DNA from: Ceratotherium simum simum
Taxonomy: Eukaryota > Chordata > Mammalia > Perissodactyla > Rhinocerotidae
Reading direction: 5' to 3'
DNA: 64,000 nt
Assembly (NCBI RefSeq): GCF_000283155.1
Contig: NW_004454163.1
Coordinates: 5,960,027 to 6,024,026 of the forward strand
The notes under the pieces were generated by a model. That model had not been told where the DNA came from, did no database searches, and saw only the letters and a program-made list of their open reading frames with translations. The position numbers were made by a program, and so were the translations under genes. The stretch's first letter is position 1; each line of letters opens with the position of its first letter. Shown here piece by piece: positions 36,481 to 48,484 of this stretch.

Positions 36481-36689
36481 GGAGGAGAGAGAGGAAGACA
36501 GGAATAAGTCTGTTAATTGCATTACTAAAGTCCACACTATCCTTAATTAATACAATGGCCATTTAATTTATGTCCAGATTGGGACACATTTGAATGGGAA
36601 AGGGGATGCTATTAATAATTACTCAAGAAGAAAAGTCATGAACTGGGACCATCAGACAAACCAGGTCATATAGACACCCCTCTTAATTC

Positions 36690-37580
36690 TTTTTCTCTCT
36701 ACTTGATCTGTCAGCTGTTGAAAGAGGAGTATTAAGATCTCCCAACCCATTTATGGTTACCGCATCTCTCATTGCTTTTTCGTGAAACACCTCCATTTGT
36801 TTACACTAATGCTCTCCCCTTTATTTGATTGGATTTGATATTTAGATCGCCAGAACTGCTTTCTTTTGTCAGCACTCATCTGGTATACCTTTCTGTCCCT
36901 TTGTTTTCAACTTTTAGTTGTCGTTTTACTGAGCATAGCTCTTGTAAACAGCGAATAGAGGTACTTACCCAGACTGAGAAATTCAGAAACTCATTTTGTT
37001 TATTCCCATTTATTGTGATTGTGAACAATTTGGATTTATTCCTCTCATTTTTTAAATATTTACCATACTTTCTTGTTGCTTCTTTTTGCATCTTTCCTAC
37101 CTTTTTAAAAATTGACCAATTTATCTTTATTCTGTTTTTTCCACTCAAATGATTCTGAAATTATGTATCCTATTTATAATCCTCTAATGTTACTCACAAA
37201 TTTACAACATACTTTTATAAGTTTATAATCTTTAATCAGTCTAAAGTTATATACCTTCCTCTCCCCCTCCCCATAAAAGCATTAGCACACTTTTTCTTCA
37301 TTTCTCAATGTCTTCTTTACTGGATCCCCATTTTGTGCTGAAGTCATCTGGAATTATGGTTTTAGGTTATTGTTAATTTCACTACAGACCTTTCCTCTGT
37401 GTGTTGTAATATTGTCATTCTTTCTTATTTTAATGCCTTAATCACATTTGAAGTGTCTAAAATTTCTGAATTTCAATGCATTGAGGTAAATTTCTGAGAA
37501 TTAGAACTTGCCTTGTGGGGAGTATGATATTGTAAACGTGCTTCTTAGTTTTCTTTTACATGTTGTCTTACATTTTTAAT
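36690..37580 (-). mobile_element. L1 segment: ORF2 start to ORF1 end
   Basis: Reverse L1: ttgatctgtcagctgttgaa, with tattaagatctcccaaccca after it; gagcatagctcttgtaaaca marks the ORF2 N-terminal half near 36931. From about 37150 inter-ORF and ORF1 sequence follows, more diverged. Two opposing frames (36829-37152 + and 36876-37148 -) lie within it and are not genes. Confidence 0.65.
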
Positions 37581-39403
37581 AAGCATTGCCTTCTAATATA
37601 TCAATATAATAGAATTTTATTAAATTCTTCTTTTTCTTAAAAATTTTTTGAGTGTTTACGTGACTTTTCTTGTGACATTCATATTCTTATTTTCGGCATT
37701 ACAAATTTTCTCTCTGTAGATTGTCATGTTTGCTATGTTAGCAAGAAAGAGTAAGATAGTTAATAGAAAATTACAAATAGATTCCATTACCTTAAGAATA
37801 CATCAGATATTCATATTTTGAGTTTATAGTAACATTAGTATGATGTAAGAATTTGGCTAAGCCCCTTACCTGCAGGAGTTTAAAAACCAGCCTTTCAAAA
37901 ATTTAAAAAGGACGTGATTTTGCCCTAATAGTCATATGGATTTAGGCAGGTGTAGCTGGTAATTAGAAAGTTGTTCTGATAGTTCATAGAACAGTTTGAC
38001 TTCAAGAGAGCAAAGGAGAGAATATCTTTCTTTTATAGTCCCTGTATTTTTGTTTCATTTATCCATGTCACTCTGCTATTATGAAAGCAGCTGGCTGACT
38101 TACATTATCTGTGTACCTGAAACTCAACAAAGGCATCTATATCCTCTTTCTTCCTTCCTCTCTCATATTATTTGCTGTTCAACACAAGAGAACATTTTAG
38201 CTCTGATGTATTTGAACACTTTTATTCAAGCATTAGGGATATTATTGTTACAGCGCAGAGAACAGGGTAAATTGATATATGGATTTTTATTTATTTAATT
38301 TAGTAAATGGGTAGTATGTATTTCTCATATGCAATTGAAAAAGAAGCCCAAATTAGATAATAGCCATACTTTATTATGTGACATAAAATGGAATTGTTTT
38401 CTAGGTATAAGCTAAGAATATGTAAAGAGGATCTGTTTATAGGAAAAACTCAAATTTGAGAGAAATTTGTTGTTTTCTACGTTATGAGTCAAAAGTAAGT
38501 TTAAAGAAAATATGTAGATAAAACTCCCTATTCCTGAGGAATATTTTTAGGTAATATTTATAACCATGATAAAAGTTATCTCTGGATCAGTAATGGAAAC
38601 TGTTTGACCAATCTTCTTACCTTTGACTATGACAGACTTCACATGTACCATTTTATAACCTAATTGTGCTAAGGATGCAACCTCAGAATCATTCTCAACA
38701 TGCTTAACCACTATCAGTTGAACAAATGTTATATAGGCTGAAAAGCTTTTTGCTAGGAATTTATGTTAATTAATATAATTAATGAGTAGCACCAGGAAAA
38801 GAGAATTTCTTAGGGCTAAGGTTGAATGATGAAGGTATTCTGTACCTGAGATTGAATGAGGTTAGGGCCAGGTAAAAAATAAAAATCACTAGCAGCATTA
38901 ATGCCTGAAAAGAATTTTCCATCATTGCAAGCTTGTTTCTTGGGGTTTTGTGATGTAGAAGTAACAGAAAGAGAAGACGTAGATAGGACTTGTGAAGAAA
39001 AGATGAAAGATTTGCATTAGAAATGTCCAGTTTTTACGTAAGAGTAAGAAGGAAGAACACAAATGAAAAGAAAGAAGTGAATGAAAGAGAAGAGCTATGG
39101 GTTCGGTTTCTCGGGAGAGTTTTGGCTGGAGTAGAGAGAGGGTATTTGAGAGATCTGGGGAAGTAACTGTCCTCTATGTAAAGAATATTGAGAATGGCAG
39201 CTATACCATTTTATATGGGTTCTAAACCAATTGAAACATAATGCTATATGGCATTCTTTCCTTAAGAGACTGGTAGGAATTATTCTTAATTAACTTTTGT
39301 GACTACCAGACTTTGTTTATTTAGATAGAAATTTGCAGATTGTCTGAACTACATGAAATCTTAGTTATGTGTGGATTACACTACAGGATTGTTCCTGACT
39401 CCT
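37581..39403. other. Unclassified, purine-rich near 38945-39100
   Basis: No gene or named repeat. From 38945 to about 39100 the plus strand is mainly A and G. The frame at 37996-38298 has no recognisable domain. Confidence 0.4.
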
Positions 39404-39745
39404 TTAGACTTTTTTTTGGTGAGGAAGATTCACCCTGAGCTAACATCCATGCCCATCTTCCTCTACTTTATATGAGATGCCACCATAGCATGGCTTGACA
39501 AGCGGTGCGTCGGTCCGCACCTGGGATCCAAATCTGCGAACCCCAGGCCACCGAAGCAGAGCGCACAAACTTAACTGCTGTGCCACCGGGCCGGCCCCAT
39601 TCTTCCTCTGTTTTGTATGTGGGTTGCTGCCACAGCATGGCAAGTGGTGTAGGTCCGTGCCCAGGAACCAGACCCAGGCCGCCAAAGCAGAGCACACCAA
39701 ACAACTGCTAGGCCACAGGGCCGGCCCCCCCCATTAGATTTTTTT
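39404..39745 (-). mobile_element. ERE SINE dimer within one target duplication
   Basis: Two head-to-tail ERE units. Unit 1 runs from about 39418 to 39598 (head tgccaccgggccggcccc). Unit 2 runs 39599 to about 39730 (head gccacagggccggccccccc) and lacks its own outer tail. Each has a box B equivalent (ggatccaaatc at about 39525; ccaggaaccag-like, degraded, at about 39661). The pair is flanked by ttagactttttt (39404-39415) and ttagattttttt (39734-39745). Frames across it, on both strands, are SINE translations. Confidence 0.85.
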
Positions 39746-39959
39746 AATCTACTTATTCATCCTCAGAAACACAAAAGTGAAAAATTAGAAGTAGGTGCTT
39801 TGGTTGATTTGAGTTAGCTGGTTAACAATGTGCATGCTGCTGAAAGATGTGAGTGGGAGTCTCATTGCAGGTCCTATCTCTTCTACTCATAGAGAGTTGA
39901 TACAAGAAACACTTGTGCATAGAAGTAATTGATCTTATTGTTTGGTATAACCTCTTAGA

Positions 39960-40270
39960 AATTATAGAAATAATAAATGTTCTTTTTTAGTAAATTGGAA
40001 GGCACAGAAAGAGTATTAAAGATGTAGAGGGAAAAGTATCTATAATCCTAATTCTAGAGATAAACGCAGGTTTGTTTTGGCATATTTCCTCCCAGTCATT
40101 TTTGCAAAGCACTTTTACATATTTCAGATGATTCTTTATAAATATTTCTATGTCCTAAATATTTTCACTAACCTACTATATAATTATTTTCCCATTGTAT
40201 TAAAAATATGTATAAATGTAATTATGTGAATATAGCATATTCTAGTAATATATTCAGTGCTCTGTATTGT
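39960..40270 (-). mobile_element. Probable L1 3'-end fragment
   Basis: Reverse sense of the tract found in L1ME-like 3' ends: tataatcctaattctagaga and gtttgttttggcatatttcc, with cagtcatttttgcaaagcac after it. The AT-rich right half is not diagnostic. Confidence 0.45.
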
Positions 40271-40304
40271 TTATGTATTCAGTATTTATACCCAACTTTC
40301 CAAA

Positions 40305-40745
40305 TTAGAGAACGGATCTGGCTACTATGGTAAAGAGACCCCAAAGTTCAGTGGCTTAACCAAGTAAGATGTTTATTTCTCTTCCTCATGTGACAGTCTA
40401 GTGGTAGCTAAGCTGTCTTGAGCTGGTAGGCAATTCTGCCATCCTCAATCTGTGGTGTCCACTTGTGGGCTAGAGATGTTCTGGCCCTCTTCCAGCTTGG
40501 AGGAAGGAGAAGGGGATTGGAGAAGCACTCACAGTTATTTTTAAAGGCAAGACTCGGAATGGCTCACGTCACATCTGCCCACATCACAGTAGTAGAACTT
40601 AGTTGGCCATGCTCGGCTCTCAGAAAAGTTGAATTTTGTGCTGAGCACCCATGTGTCCACATAAATTCTATTAATGTGCAAGAAGGGAAAAAGGATATTA
40701 GGAGACAACTAGCAGTTAATTGTACTTTCAAATAGGATGTTGGGG
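40305..40745. repeat. Old interspersed repeat, class uncertain
   Basis: The pattern ccaaagttcagtggcttaac, gtttatttctcttcctcatg, atggctcacgtcacatctgc and ttggccatgctcggctctca resembles a widespread mammalian repeat whose name I cannot fix (LTR or DNA transposon). Frames here (40463-40735 +, 40564-40755 -) are by-products. Confidence 0.45.
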
Positions 40746-40956
40746 GAATGTCCATAAATTCATGAAATAGAAGCCAAATATAAATTGATGTAAGGTTATT
40801 TTGACTATCCTCTAATTAATCAAATCACTAAAATTCCTGCAAGAAAATTTCTAAAATGGATTCTATTTATGACTGACTTAGTTAGTTACTTAAAACTGGT
40901 ATTGATTTTTGTCTTAATTAATTACAGAATTACTGCCTTTTATTCTGGTTTGGCTT

Positions 40957-41166
40957 TTTTTTTTTTAATAATTTTATTTATTTTTTATTCCCCCAAAGCC
41001 CCAGTAGATAGTTGTATGTCATAGTTGCACATCCTTCTAGTTGCTGTATGTGGGACGCGGCCTCAGCATGGCCGGACAAGCGGTGCATAGGTGCGTGCTG
41101 AGATCCGAACCTGGGCTGCCAGCAGTGGAGCGTGCGCTCTTAACCGCTAAGCCACAGTGCCGGCCC
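40957..41166 (-). mobile_element. ERE SINE, short-tail type, full length
   Basis: T-tract, attttatttattttttattc, ccccaaagccccagtagata module, box B equivalent gatccgaacc at 41102-41111, head gccacagtgccggcccc. Target duplication ctggtttggctt at 40945-40956 and 41167-41178. Uses the single CTGGGGCTTTGG tail. Confidence 0.95.
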
Positions 41167-41178
41167 CTGGTTTGGCTT

Positions 41179-42770
41179 CTAAATTTGATTCTAGTTTCCT
41201 AAAGTTAAACTGAAAAAAGAACAGTGACTACTCTTAGATGTCCACTGGAAATTTTATGAGCTACGAAGTCAATGGCAGTTCACTGACTTGCTAATTTAAA
41301 AAAATTGGAGGCAATCTACATTTACAAGTTCCTTTCAAGTAATCTAATGAAGGGTCAGGGATAAGAGATTCCAGGCAGCCCAGTTCAGTGTGATTACCGC
41401 CATCAGCATGCTTGGGATTTCATTTCTGTTAACGTAGCTACTGTTGCTTGTGGCCTTTGAAAGCAGTTGTATTGTGTGCTGCATCAGTCTTGTCAGTTGC
41501 TAGCAATAGTTGTGTCATTGTCCATAAGCGCATATCATTTTCTTTCAGGGCAGAACCTTTGAAGATAGAAACCTTTGACTAAAGAGATTTAAGAATGCCA
41601 TGAATTGGAATGTATTGTCCTAATATTTATTGTTACAATATATAAACTAAAAAAAAAGTTACCTCTACTTTATATCTTCTTCAAAAAGATTTTTTTTTCC
41701 TATTTAAATTACTTTTTCGACTGGCAAAATTAATTATTGCTACACGTTTTCAGAACCCTCATATCAATATAGTCACTATATTTTATAAATCCTAAACCAA
41801 GTGACAAATCTGACAAAATTGCTCTGATTTGTGAATAAGTAGTTATTATGAAAATCTTGTGTATTAACATTAAACTGCTTTAAGCTGTACACTTAATGAA
41901 TCACCTTTATTGAAAATAATAATAATACATAAAATTGAGGATATCCAAGAAAATGTAGAATATCTAATTGCTGTATTTTTTTATTTACTTGTTTCTCTCT
42001 TTATTACACAAGTAATTTGACGGAGTTTATATAATAAAAAGGATTTTTTAAAAATCATAAACAGGAAAACATAAAAGTTAAGAAAAGGAGAGAACAGAGT
42101 ACAGACATGCAAGCCATAAGATTCTACATATCTCCTAATGGTTGAAATTGGCATTTGTTTCTGAGCTTCCTGTTGGCCATAGGGAAAAAAGAAACATTAT
42201 CATTTCTGTGATTTTCATTGTACAAAATGTAGAAAATACACTGAGTCTCCATGGGAAGAAAAGTTTTTCCTGGAACTTAGTCTTATTGGGGGCTTTGAAC
42301 ACTCAGATACAACGGGTGAACAATGATCTTTTTCCCTGCAGCATATGTATTATCAGATTCTATAAAACAACATCTAGTATTATCTTTCAATAATATTTAA
42401 GGTTGTGGCACCAAAGCATATAACTAAATAAAAGAAAGTCTGTGGGAAGCCCTTCTGATAGTCTTGTTTAATCCCCAGGGAAAATCTAGATCATTTAGGC
42501 AAAATCTAAACTCTCCAGAAGAAAAAATAGACTTCACATCCTTCAAATTATGGTCATTGTACATATTTAACATGTTAAACAGTTGCATTAACCAGATTGC
42601 TTCTTGAAGTCAGGGTCTTCATCTTACACAAGCTCTTTTACATCCAGAACAGACCTGAATGCCTACTAAACCAACTCAGGAACAGTGGCTAAATTCCATG
42701 AAATTAATATTCTTGTGGGTTGTGAAAAATAGGTTATTCAGTAAGACATAATATCCCCAAGTGTTGAGAA
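41179..42770. other. Unclassified, partly repeat-free
   Basis: No gene recognised. Position 41340-41620 has high-complexity sequence without repeat resemblance. The 42142-42393 frame has no domain. Confidence 0.4.
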
Positions 42771-42780
42771 CCAAATGAAA

Positions 42781-43022
42781 CTTTTTTTGTGAGGAGGACC
42801 AGCCCTGAGCTAACATCCAATGCCACGCCTCCTTTTTTTTGCTGAGGAAGACTGGCCCTGGGCTAACATCCATGCCCATCTTCCTCTATTTTATATGGGA
42901 CGCCACCACAGCATGGCTTAACAAGTGGTGCGTCGGTGCGCACCCGGGATCCGAACCGGCGAACCCCGGGCCGCCGCAGCGGAACGTGCGCACCCAACCG
43001 CTTGCGCCACCGGGCCGACCCC
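42781..43022 (-). mobile_element. ERE SINE, doubled-tail type
   Basis: Two tail modules (gaggaggaccagccctgagc, then gaggaagactggccctgggc), box B equivalent ggatccgaacc at 42948-42958, head ccaccgggccgacccc. Target duplication, one mismatch: ccaaatgaaactttt (42771-42785) and ccaaatgagactttt (43023-43037). High GC head compared with AT-rich flanks. Confidence 0.95.
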
Positions 43023-43037
43023 CCAAATGAGACTTTT

Positions 43038-43359
43038 AAAGCATTGTAAAATGTTAATCATTTTTCTGTCTCAAAATACAATAAAACTACCTTCATAAAA
43101 AGTTTAGTTTTGAAAACAAAATTTTACATATGTCAATAACAACACAGTTTTACAAGGCAAGTAACGATACCAATGTGGTAAACATTGCTTTGAGTTTGTT
43201 TTAAACTCTTGTATTTCATGAATTTTTATCAAGCTACACAAATTTAAATCCTCTGAAGAAAGAATATATGTTTATAAGGGCCATGTATCATATTAACTAG
43301 CAAGATTTCATAGAGTATATGATGTCAGCATTTAAAATACAGACATTAAAAATATCTTT
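43038..43359. other. Unclassified AT-rich DNA
   Basis: No gene or repeat recognised. Confidence 0.4.
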
Positions 43360-46015
43360 GATAATCCATTCATTTATTCATTCACCAAATATATTCTGAC
43401 CAACTACCATAAGATACACAGGAAAAAAAACCGGATGAAGTCTGATCTTGCTCTGTCCTATTGGAGTCTTGGAAATTTTGGTCTAGTGGAGGAGACCAAA
43501 TCAAACAAGTAAGCACAGCATGTAAAAAAGACATGCACATAAACACACACACAGATTTAGGTACTGATAAATAAATTTTAAAAAGAAGACAAGTAATTGG
43601 GTGGAGAGTGACTACAGGCACTATTTATATAAAATAGTTAGGAAAAGCCTTGCAGAGCAAGGACGTGAATAAAAAGTGGGAGCAAATCATCTAAATTTGT
43701 GAGGAAAGAGTATTCGCCAGGCATATATATTTGCTACAGTTCTTGAGACAAGAAAATGCCTGAATTTTTTAAGAAACTTAAAGGCGGCCTGTGTCAACAG
43801 AGCAGAGTGAACGAGAGAAAAAGAGTAAAAGGAACTTGAGTGAGGATCAAGGACCAAGAGCAAGTTCAGGTAGGGCCTCACAGCTGTGGTAAGACATTTG
43901 GATATTTTTCTAAGGTGATGGGAAGCCATTGAAGCGGATGATTGAGATGATCTGATTTATATTTTTAGAAGCTCACTCAGACTGTTGTGTGAGAATGGAT
44001 TTTAGGTTAGTGATGGGAATGGGAATTGGAGAAGAGGGCAAAAAATGGAGGCAAAGAGACCAACTAAAGGCTATTTTAAAGTTGACCTCAAAGATGATAG
44101 TGGCTTGGTCGAGAGTTGGAGTAATGGAGGTGATGAAAAGTGGTTAAATTCTAAGTACATTTTGAATATGACAACAAGATTTTCTGGTGGGTAGGACATA
44201 GGATATGTAAAAAGAAGAATAAGTCAAATATTTTTTCAAGGTCTGAGTAAGTAGAGGATTTTCTGAGATGAAAAAGCTGTGGGATGGAGGAAACTGAAAT
44301 CCGTATTAAGTGCAAGAAGCCAATCTTAAAAGACTACATACTGTATGAGTCCAACTGTATGACATTCTGGAAAAGGCAAAACTATGGAGATAGTAAAAAG
44401 ATCAGTGGTGGGGGAAGTGGGGGAAGGATGAATAGGCAGAGCGCAGAGGATTTTTAGGGCAGTGAAAACACTCTGGATGATCTTATAATGATAGATACAT
44501 GTCATTATACATTTGTCAATACCCATAGAATGTACAGCACCAAGAGTGAACCCTAATGTAAACTATGTACTTTGGCTGATAATGATGTGTCAAGGTAGGT
44601 TCATCAGTTGTAACAAATGTACCACCTGGGGGGGATGTTGATACTGGGGGAGGCTATGCATGTGTGGGAGCAGGGAGTGTATGGGAAATCTCTGTACCTT
44701 CCCTTCAATTTTGCTGTGAACCTAAAACTGCTTTAAAAAAAAATCTTAATAAAATTTTTTTAAATAAACGTGGATTAACCAACAGAAATCATGTTCAATA
44801 AAGTTTACTACAAACAACAACAAAAAGCTGTGGGAAGAGCTGGATGGCAGGGGAGTGGGGGATCAAGAGTTCAACTTTGAACATCTTAAATTAGAAGAGC
44901 ATATTAGTCATCCAAAGGTGATATTGCCTAGGCAGTTGTATATACAAACCTGGATTTCTTGGGAAGTATGTGGCTAGAGTTATAAATTTAAGAAATAGCT
45001 GCCTCTAGCTGCTATTTAGAGGTGGGGCAGTTGGTGAGATAATCTACTGAGTGAGTGTGCTTAGAGAAGTGAAGGAAGCTGAGGATGGAGCTCCTGGACA
45101 CTCCAGCACTTAGATATCGTGATCAGGAGCTCCAGCCAGCAGGAGAGTCTGAGAGGCGGAGTTAAGTGAGGTAGGAGGATACTCAATTGAAGCATGTGTT
45201 TCAGCATGAGGAAATGTGTCAAATGCTATTGAAAGGTTGAGTATGATGAAAACTGAAACTTGACCATTGGATTTGGGACCATGAAGTTTATTGACACTCT
45301 TAGGAGCTGTTTCAATAGAGTGGTGGGGATGTAAGTGTGATTAGAGTGAGTTAAAGGGAAAATGGGAAAAGAAAATGAAAGCGCAAATTGGGAGTTCTGC
45401 TATAAAGTAGAACATAGAAGTGTGACAGTAGCTGGAGGGGGATACAGGGTTAAGGATGCTTTCTTTTATTTTTTTGTCTTTTAAGGTAGAGATATTATAG
45501 TACATTTCCTTGTAAGCTGGTAGGACTGATCCAATAGAGAGGGTAAATTAATGAAAAGGGGAATGATTGCAAAAGCAAAATCCTTGAGGCAGGAAGAGTT
45601 GGGAACCTGAGGCCATGTTGATAGCTCCAGTTTGAGGCAGTAATTCTGACAATTTATCCACTATAATGGGAAAGAAAGCAGATAATATACCCACAGATGC
45701 AGCTAGGTTGGTAGATTTGGTGGTAGAAGAATGAGAATGTTCTTTACTTGTTTGTATTCTTTTAATGGAATAAAAAACAAATCACTAGCTGGAAAAGAGG
45801 AATGGGGAAAAAATGTAGAAGCTTTGAGGAGAGAGGAGATGGTGTTAAATAGCCTTCACACATGGAAGTGAGAATTGAGGGAAAAGAAGCAAGATGGCCA
45901 GGCAGTGTTGAAAGCCCCACTCACGGTTATAAATATAGGAGAATAAGCCAAGGCTAAAATCTTTAGCAAATGAAGGAAGTGACTAGAGCAGTAGATAATT
46001 GTACCAGGAGCTGAG
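43360..46015 (-). mobile_element. Long L2 LINE copy, 3' end to RT domain
   Basis: The 3' end is at the left (cattcatttattcattcacc). Continuing right, the reverse sequence reaches ORF2. Around 45212-45250 the minus strand can be read as an ILNLSIAFDTF-like stretch, matching the reverse-transcriptase block A of L2 (LxLDLSAAFDTV). A GVS-S-ILSFLHFS-like stretch near 45075-45110 corresponds to the GVPQGSVLGPLLF block. Frameshifts and stops separate the blocks. An L1 inserted at 44285-44821. With that removed, the copy is about 2.1 kb, more complete than the other L2 pieces here. Confidence 0.85.
44285..44821 (+). mobile_element. 5'-truncated L1 3' end inserted in L2
   Basis: Reads as an L1MA-like 3' end: aactatggagatagtaaaaa, gaatgtacagcaccaagagt, aacaaatgtaccacctgggg and cctaaaactgctttaaaaaa, followed by a degraded A-rich tail. 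A perfect 14-base target duplication, aaaaagctgtggga, lies at 44271-44284 and 44822-44835. It is younger than the L2 and in the opposite orientation. Confidence 0.95.
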
Positions 46016-46670
46016 TTTGTTTGTTTGTTTGTTTTTAAGGATGAATGGAAAAGGGCTGAGAAGAGACAGTAAGTGGGGTATTTACTGAAGTCAAACAAAC
46101 AAACTTCAAACAAAGACACTTTCTAAAATATAAGACAAAAGAAATCAATAGCAGCAAAAACTGGAACAATTTACTCCATGTTCCTGGTAAGTCATCTTTC
46201 CCTCCACATCCTCCAGCCTAAATAAGACACTGTTCACAGCTAGACTAAAGAGGAGGCCAACAGATTTCTGTGTGCCCCTGTGAGACCACCACTCTCCTTT
46301 GCCCTCTGCCCACTTCCCCTGGATTTTCCCCATTCCCCCCTGCCACAAACTTCCTATGATTTGCTTATTCCCAAGAAGGTGGCATTAATTAGGATTGCTT
46401 ACCCTCTGTCCCTAATTGACTGCCAGGACTATATCCACCACACCTTGCAGTCACTGCCAGAAGTCCATGGCTCCTACGTCATCCCTCTCCTCCAGCACAA
46501 CTTCCTCCACATTTTCCTGGACATCATCTAATCTGACCTTATCTCTTACTACTCAGTGAGCCCTAGACCTTTCATTTGTGTCCGTCATCAGCAAAATCCT
46601 CTATATTCTCAACCTCTTTCACGAATGCCTTATATTTTAGAAAGTGTCTTCTGATTGTCTAAATCGAAAA
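46016..46670. other. Unclassified; short (GTTT)n at 46018-46037
   Basis: No gene recognised. Position 46270-46340 is pyrimidine-rich. Frames at 46145-46348 (-) and 46280-46531 (+) overlap and have no domain. Confidence 0.4.
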
Positions 46671-46688
46671 CTCTACAAATTTACTTTT

Positions 46689-46932
46689 TTTTTTTTTTTG
46701 GTGAGGAAGACTGGCCTTGAGCTAACATCTGTTGCCAATCTTCCTCTTTTTGCTAAGGAAGATTGGCCCTGAGCTAACATCTGTGTCTATCTTTCTCTAT
46801 TTTGTATGTGGGATGCTGCCACAGCATGGCTTGATGAGCGGTGCATCCACCCGTGTTGGGGATCCAAACCTGCAAACCCCTGGCGGCGAAGCAGAGCACA
46901 CAAACTTAACCACTACGCCATCCAGCCAGTAC
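46689..46932 (-). mobile_element. ERE SINE, doubled-tail type
   Basis: Two tail modules (gaggaagactggccttgagc, then aaggaagattggccctgagc), box B equivalent ggatccaaacc at 46860-46870, diverged head ccatccagccagtac. Perfect 18-base target duplication ctctacaaatttactttt at 46671-46688 and 46933-46950. Confidence 0.95.
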
Positions 46933-46950
46933 CTCTACAAATTTACTTTT

Positions 46951-47438
46951 ATCATTGTAACTTACCACTGAGAACCCACAATATGGGACAATGGTCCAAT
47001 TTCAAATTGCTGCAGTGATATATTGTTAAAGAGTCCCAGCTCCCTGAATTGAATCTCATGGAATTCATGAAAATTGGGTAGATATACATCTGTACTGTGG
47101 TGACACATTCCCTCCCATGGACTATGTTTCTTTTTTCTGAGCCGAATGCTTCTTTGGTTTTATGCCTACTCGTTAATGCCTATGTAGTAACTCACTTCTG
47201 ACAAAGTCCAATTTACATTATCAAAGGGTTTCACTTAATATACCTACCACTTGAGGCAGGGGTGGAATCCAAGGTGTTCATAATAGGAATCGTTACTTGA
47301 TTCAAGTTACTGATTCATTCAAGTTGCTGAAGACATGTCCAGAGACTGTAGAAATTCTGCCTCTCTTCTGTAAAAAGTGCAAAATTAAACCAATGTTACT
47401 GCAATAAACAAACAAAAAAAAAAAAAAAAAAAAAAAAA
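46951..47438 (+). other. Single-copy DNA ending in a long A-tract; possible retrocopy end
   Basis: An ATTAAA hexamer (47384-47389) is followed about 13 bases later by an A-rich stretch that becomes 25 A (47414-47438). This is how the end of a reverse-transcribed mRNA looks. I recognise no parent gene, and no 5' target duplication was found. It may be chance, or the A-tract may belong to the following ERE. Confidence 0.3.
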
Positions 47439-47697
47439 GGGGGGCCGGCCCCATGGCTTAGCGGTTGAGTGCGCGCGCTCCGCTACTGGCGGCCTGGGTT
47501 CGGATCCCGGGTGTGCACTGATGCACCGCTTGTCCGGCCATGCTGAGGCGGTGTCCCACATACAGCAACTAGCAGAATGTGCAACTACAACATACAACTA
47601 TCTACTGGGGCTTTGGGGAGAAAAAGGGAAAAAAAGGAGGAGGATTGGCAATAGATGTTAGCTCAGGGCTGATCTTCCTCACAAAAAAAAAAAAAAA
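47439..47697 (+). mobile_element. ERE SINE, long form with both tail modules
   Basis: Head ggggccggccccatggctta from 47441; Pol III box A-like tggcttagcggttgag (47454-47469) and box B ggttcggatcc (47497-47507). Then the ctactggggctttggggaga module and one gattggcaatagatgttagc-type tail, ending in 15 A (47683-47697). A-tracts on both sides suggest integration into an existing A-run. Confidence 0.95.
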
Positions 47698-48480
47698 GAA
47701 TTAAGGCTGGGGAGGTATTGTCTTAAATGAGTGTTAACAGACTTTAGGGTTTCATAGACCTATATCATTTTTAAAAACTAAAAATAGACAATTGGACACA
47801 GGCTCACCAACCATTAAAAAAAATATAACAGCTATTTTCACCAAAATTTCATTAAAGAATTGGTATTTTCACACGTTAAAAAGTCACTGCATTTCACATT
47901 ATTAGAACTGTATCACATTGACCTCATTTTTTTTTTCTTCCTTCTATAATGTATTAAGGAAAACCTTAGCATGGACCTACAATAAGCTGCAGACCAGAGT
48001 TAAGGAAACTGAATTAGCTCACCTCTGAGCAGATACAAACATGATTTGCTGTGATAATATTCTTTAGTGGTATGCAAAATTGTGTATTTGGTTCTCTTAT
48101 TCAGTCTACTTCATTAAGCCCGCTTGAAGCGTCAATAAAATTTCCGTAAATGATACTGGAATCTATGTTAGATGTCTCTCTATATATTTACTTTGCTATA
48201 GTATCTTCAAGCATTGCTACAAGATCTGATACAGCTGTTCAGACTGTTTAATATAAATATATTTTTAAAATTTAATAATTTGGTAAAAACACTGTGATAG
48301 TATTGAAAGAAAATGATAAATTAAAAAAATCGTATATAATTTGTTACCTTAAGTTTAATATTTTCTCTTTAGCATATTTCCTAGTATTTTTGTGAATAGG
48401 TTTACATTTTTGCAAGTTGTAACCATAATGTACATGAGTACGCCTATTAGCACAAAGTATCTGCATAATTAGGTAGGAAA
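47698..48480. other. Unclassified AT-rich DNA
   Basis: No gene or repeat recognised. Confidence 0.4.
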
Positions 48481-48484
48481 TTCA

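Noticed and set aside
36829..37152. 107-residue hydrophobic frame (possible membrane protein)
   Set aside because: Antisense of L1 ORF2/ORF1 boundary; T-rich DNA gives Phe- and Leu-rich peptides.
47451..47510. tRNA-like sequence with boxes A and B
   Set aside because: It is the head of an ERE SINE: it is followed by SINE body and poly(A), lacks a foldable acceptor stem partner, and is repeated across the window.
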